In this document: in pieces, positions 30,827 to 31,102 of the stretch
How positions within the stretch are numbered: position 1 is the first letter of the stretch
How the letters are laid out: each line of letters starts with the position of its first letter
Source: Saccoglossus kowalevskii
Taxonomy: Eukaryota > Hemichordata > Enteropneusta > Harrimaniidae
Direction: 5' to 3'
Length of the DNA: 31,102 nt
NCBI RefSeq assembly: GCF_000003605.2
Contig: NW_003129368.1
Span: 154,894-185,995 of the forward strand
The notes under the pieces: generated by a model
What the model was told of the DNA's origin: nothing
The model's database searches: none
Seen by the model: only the letters and a program-made list of their open reading frames with translations
Program-made: the position numbers and the translations under genes

Positions 30827-31094
30827 CTATAAATAACATAACTCTCATTGAGGAATCTTCATATTATAGTAACAATTTTTCATCAAAATAAGATCTACTA
30901 ATTTCACATTTCACTTGTTTGTCTGACTTTTGCGATATTTATGTCATTCGCAAGACGATGCATCTGAAACATTGTATCACATCTTGGGGGTCACTAGTTC
31001 ATTTCACCTACCAGATGGTATAACGATTTCTTAATTCAACGACAGGTTCTATGAATAATCAGATTTTAGTCAATCGATGTAAACCCCAGCTTAC

Positions 31095-31102
31095 CATCAA
31101 CC
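31095..31102 (-). CDS. Proteinase K-like serine protease, 3' tip of an upstream exon
   Basis: The last bases of the window read on the minus strand as VDG up to a donor GTAAGC at 31094. Joined in phase 1 they continue as GLDEIVA, as expected for a subtilase. Only eight bases are visible; earlier exons with the catalytic aspartate and histidine lie outside. Confidence 0.7.

Overview
The window is non-coding-rich, AT-rich metazoan DNA with spliced genes, many diverged repeats and one run of N (18561-18775), as in a draft assembly. The mix of a MACROD2-type gene, a secreted proteinase K-like protease gene, DIRS-like, BEL/Pao and LINE relics, and leader-plus-tandem-unit repeats suits a marine invertebrate. 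I lean to a lophotrochozoan such as a mollusc, but the sequence does not prove this.

Two host genes are well supported and lie tail to tail. On the + strand, eight exons between 6710 and 26004 encode a MACROD2-like mono-ADP-ribosyl hydrolase. All exon junctions keep phase, the macro-domain signatures are intact, and a lysine/glutamate-rich tail follows; the first exon lies upstream or was not found. On the - strand, four exons between 31102 and 30051 encode the C-terminal part of a subtilisin-family (proteinase K-like) protease, with a polyadenylation signal just after its stop. A third, weaker candidate is a pair of - strand exons (23281-23715) inside MACROD2 intron 6.

Layout: 1-1880 holds a 33-bp satellite, dispersed repeats and a - strand promoter-like module (heat-shock elements plus TATA box). 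2716-4350 is a broken BEL/Pao gag next to LINE fragments. 5687-6659 is a roughly 1-kb imperfect palindrome ending 50 bp before the first recognised MACROD2 exon. Intron 2 holds a 1.4-kb decaying tandem array. Intron 4 holds an antisense DIRS-like fossil, itself split by a 1,216-bp foldback element with an 8-bp target-site duplication. Intron 6 holds an 81-bp minisatellite with the 3' end of a LINE inside one unit, then two members of a repeat family with defined ends. Between the two genes, a LINE (27170-29661) carries a 1,079-bp Tc1/mariner-like element at a TA site inside its endonuclease coding region.

The most informative discoveries are the three nested insertions, where the interrupted sequence reads on across the insert and fixes its borders, plus the large palindrome, the repeat family with a hairpin leader and palindromic end, and the two-letter unit order in the foldback minisatellite. 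I saw no new enzymatic or defence system. The novelty here is in repeat and transposon architecture.
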